Shown piece after piece: positions 61,635 to 64,000 of a DNA stretch of 64,000 nt (position 1 is the stretch's first letter; the number at the start of each line of letters is the position of its first letter). The translations under genes were made by a program, and so were the position numbers. Source of the DNA: Gossypium raimondii (lineage: Eukaryota > Streptophyta > Magnoliopsida > Malvales > Malvaceae); contig NC_068566.1 of NCBI RefSeq assembly GCF_025698545.1, positions 30,482,444 through 30,546,443 on the forward strand. Direction: 5' to 3'. The notes below the pieces were generated by a model. The model ran no database searches. It was given only the letters and a program-made list of their open reading frames with translations, and was not told the origin of the DNA.

Positions 61635-62583
61635 ATTATGATGAAATGACTTTGATTGTTGACAAAGATATGGCAACAGGGAGATTTGTTAGAACATTTG
61701 CTGACATAGATTTGGATGATGGTAACCAAGATTCAGTGCTTGTAGACTGCGACAATGAGGAGGTAAGAACAAATGTGTCTTCATCTGGCACATTTAAATG
61801 TAAAAGAAAAAATGCTCAAAAAAGTATCGTTGATGAACAAATTAAATTTGTGGGTGAAAACTTGGTAAGATTGCTAATGTATTGGAACAATTAACTGTGG
61901 ATAAGACACCACATCCTTACGAAGAAGTGATGTCGATGGAGGTGAAAAGATTTGATGACAACTTTCTTTTTAGTGTATTAGATTATCTTGTGGGTCGTGA
62001 ATCCGAGACCAAAGCTTTCTTAGCCAAAAGCACGAAGCATAGAAAAATTTGGCTTTAAAAATTTTCTCAAGGTTGAAGATATCGATGTTTTAATGTGGTG
62101 TAGTACTAATTATGTGGTGTAATATTAGTTATGCACTTGGGCAATATTGTAGTTCATATGGTCTACTACTAATTATGTACTTAGATAATATTCTTAATTT
62201 GTAATATTAATTGTGGTTTGGAAGCTAATTTATTATTATTATTCAAAATTTATTTTTTATAACACAATTAGGAATCATTTATTTGTTTTGGTTGTTTTCA
62301 ATTTATGATTGTTAATATATTCAATTTGATGTATTTATTTATAAATAAATCGTTGCAATATATGTAAAAACAATGTAAAATATAAATTTAATAGATATAA
62401 AATAATGAAAAATAATAAATTCTCAAATGTATATTTATTTTATTTAAAACAACTTTTATTAAATATTTTGAAATCATCAAATAATAGAAAATATTTTACA
62501 TGATTCATCCAAATATTAAAAATATTAACTAAGTCATTTTCCAAAAATTATTTTCTGAAACTATTTTAGTCAAACAAACCTAC

Positions 62584-63299
62584 CTATGTTTCTATTTATT
62601 TGGTAAAAATCCAATATTTTAGTGAGAGATGATTCATTTTTCTTAATATATATTTCAAGGATATTATGCTCACCCACATTTGATTAATTCTCATTTATTA
62701 TAATTAGACCTTTTGACCATTAGATGTTACTCTCAAAAGGATTTTTTTTATTCTCCAATTTAAACGAAATAGTAAAACAAATGCGCATTACTAATTCACC
62801 TTTTGAAAAATTAAATTCAAGAATAATGATTCTGATTCATCATCACTACTTACAAGGTTTTAAATAATCAACTTTTGTCTTTTTCTTCTTATGTCAAATC
62901 ATGTTAATTAAATTTAACTTTTCTTTTTCTTTTCTAGTCCCAATTTGTTTGACTTATTAGAAAATATTAATAAATTCAGTTTATTTGTATCATCATCTTT
63001 TCTTAAAAAGTTTAGGTAAAAAGAAAGGTGCATTTTATGTAAAAGATTTTCCAATAACTCGAAAGAAGAAGAAGAAAAAAGAAAATATATGGCTAGAAAT
63101 AAAACTATAAATAAAAAATTTATGGAATGTTTTCCTTTTATTTTGAGATAAATCTTAAATTTTAATTTAATTTGTAATATTATACATAAATTTTAATTTT
63201 GTTTAATTTTATATATAAAAATTTGATCTGATTCAATTTTCACAAACTATTAATACAATTATTGATATAACCTATGTTTAAGTTTCTCAAGATCAATTT
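62584..63299. other. AT-rich spacer, no gene seen
   Basis: Flank of the second PIF element. Short open frames without recognisable domains; no border motif found beyond the PIF terminus. Confidence 0.45.
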
Positions 63300-64000
63300 T
63301 TACAGCCAACCATTTTCTACTTTTTTGCTTATTTTCATGGAGTGAATTACTTCCTGCGCAATGATATTGTTGTCCGTTGTAGTTTTGCTCACAATAAACC
63401 ATGTCTGCTCTTTACCAATAATTCTTGGGAAGATCACTTTGAACCTATAGGCCACAACTTCATAACTAACTTGTAGAGAATCGAACACAAGCTTATAGGT
63501 CGAAATTGTGAAAAATTCCTAGGGTTTTGATCATTCGAAATAAGAACAATTAGGGTGTTATTCAAATCTGGATCCACCCTCTTCTCTTTAAAAATCTTCT
63601 TAACCCAAGTGCAAACAGAAACACCAACTCGATCCCACTGACTTTGAAAGAAAAGTGCATGATAACCATCACTACCCGGAGCCTTTAAAGGGCCCATGTC
63701 AAACAAAGCAGTCTTTATTTCCTCATCAGAGATTGATTTACTTAAAAACTAATTTTCCCCTTCTTCAAGTTTCAAAAATGAACTCGCAAGTAAGTTCCTT
63801 ATTGGCCATGATTTCTCTCCATACAGGTTTTGAAAAAACTTAACCGCTTTATTCTATAGTTCCTCTTCATCAAGAATCCACTCCCTCGCATCATTCTTTA
63901 ATTTTTTGATTCGATTATGTTTTCTCCTTTGAATTGTTCAGCTATGAAAAAATCTAGTGTTCCTGTCACCCAACAAAAGCCAATTATATCTCGTGTTTTA
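63300..64000 (-). pseudogene. LINE reverse-transcriptase fragment (runs off right edge)
   Basis: Minus strand. 63434-63706 reads GPLKAPGSDGYHALFFQSQW, then NFSQFRPISLCSILYKLVMK, the start of a plant L1-type RT domain. 63300-63488 continues partly in another frame. Upstream to 64000, stop-ridden RT-leader sequence is visible. The 3' end at about 63300 breaks off within the RT, so this is a truncated or deleted copy. It is not collinear with the LINE at 26960. Confidence 0.8.

Larger units (their letters stand above)
56440..62058 (+). pseudogene. Myb/SANT-like ORF of second PIF element, split by two solo LTRs
   Basis: Piece 1, about 56440-56501 (basic VRAKKRRQ). Piece 2, 59368-59767: ILAKEAHKGNKPSNTFKVIS and YERFQV, then a stop-containing stretch resembling HLRT and TCDRLTYGAV, an intron (about 59643-59719), and KKYEPFLNKSIDYY. 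Piece 3, 61635-62058: DEMTLIVDKDMATGRFV and FADIDLDDGNQDSV, then KSIVDEQIKFVGENL and HPYEEVMSMEVKRFDDNFLF. Frame is kept exactly from piece 2 into piece 3 when the LTR and one ATTAT are skipped. This ORF normally supplies DNA binding for PIF transposition. Small internal stops show decay in addition to the LTR insertions. Confidence 0.8.
51894..62583 (+). mobile_element. Second PIF/Harbinger element (plus), nested insertions
   Basis: The left terminus is probably GGGTGTGTTTGTTTACC at 51894 (a second copy is at 51231 through the tandem duplication). The right terminus, inward, reads GGTTTGTTTGACTAAAATAG near 62583, followed in both by AAAATATTTT-rich subterminal DNA. It contains transposase (55113-56340) and a Myb-like ORF in three pieces (56440-62058). 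Removing the MITE and two solo LTRs with one duplication each leaves about 5.2 kb, a normal size for the family. No clear 3-bp duplication was found, so ends are tentative. Confidence 0.65.

Noticed and set aside
61592-61894. 100-residue ORF beginning MYPIPTTNTGRG
   Set aside because: The first ~15 codons are LTR sequence; the real coding remnant starts after the LTR border at 61634.

Overview
The window looks like nuclear DNA of a flowering plant, most likely cotton (Gossypium) or a close Malvaceae relative. The reasons are AT-rich intergenic DNA, short GT-AG introns, plant-type BiP and nucleoredoxin genes, and Ty3/gypsy LTRs beginning TGTAACA of a kind I associate with cotton. The species call is inference. 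I see no bacterial, organellar, rRNA, tRNA or CRISPR feature.

Layout. (1) 1-10.0 kb is nested retrotransposon. A minus-strand Ty3/gypsy element (gag, PBS and a complete 3.0-kb LTR) sits inside the integrase of an older, decayed Athila-like element. Beyond that lies a solo LTR with a perfect 5-bp target duplication. (2) 10.9-19.8 kb is a host-gene island. It holds an unrecognised spliced coiled-coil gene on the plus strand whose 3' half is built from repeated exon pairs, a two-thioredoxin-domain nucleoredoxin (minus) and an eight-exon BiP/HSP70 ending in HDEL (minus) with an exact ERSE-II site upstream. (3) 20-26.9 kb is intergenic DNA with two gypsy LTR-like fragments in opposite orientation. 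(4) 27-32.5 kb is a decayed L1-type LINE (plus). (5) 32491-40123 is a complete but frameshifted PIF/Harbinger transposon with TIRs and a TTA duplication. (6) 40.2-44.7 kb holds a MITE, a GC-rich foldback element, a probable DNA-transposon relic and a LINE 3' fragment (minus). (7) 45151-51229 is a CACTA transposon with an AGG duplication. It has picked up spliced pieces of at least two unrelated host genes, a SAC phosphoinositide phosphatase and an AIRP2-like RING E3 ligase. (8) About 51.9-62.6 kb is a second PIF/Harbinger element (plus). It carries a long-TIR MITE, and two solo LTRs of different families have landed in its Myb-like ORF. (9) The right edge is another LINE reverse-transcriptase fragment (minus).

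How it fits together. Only the three genes in 10.9-19.8 kb look like functioning host genes. BiP is the ER-lumen HSP70 chaperone and its promoter carries an unfolded-protein-response element. The nucleoredoxin is a disulphide reductase-like protein. The rest is a layered record of transposition. Several insertions can be read out exactly, because target duplications are intact, because a tandem duplication preserves the empty sites of the CACTA and the MITE, or because the interrupted ORF resumes in frame after an LTR.
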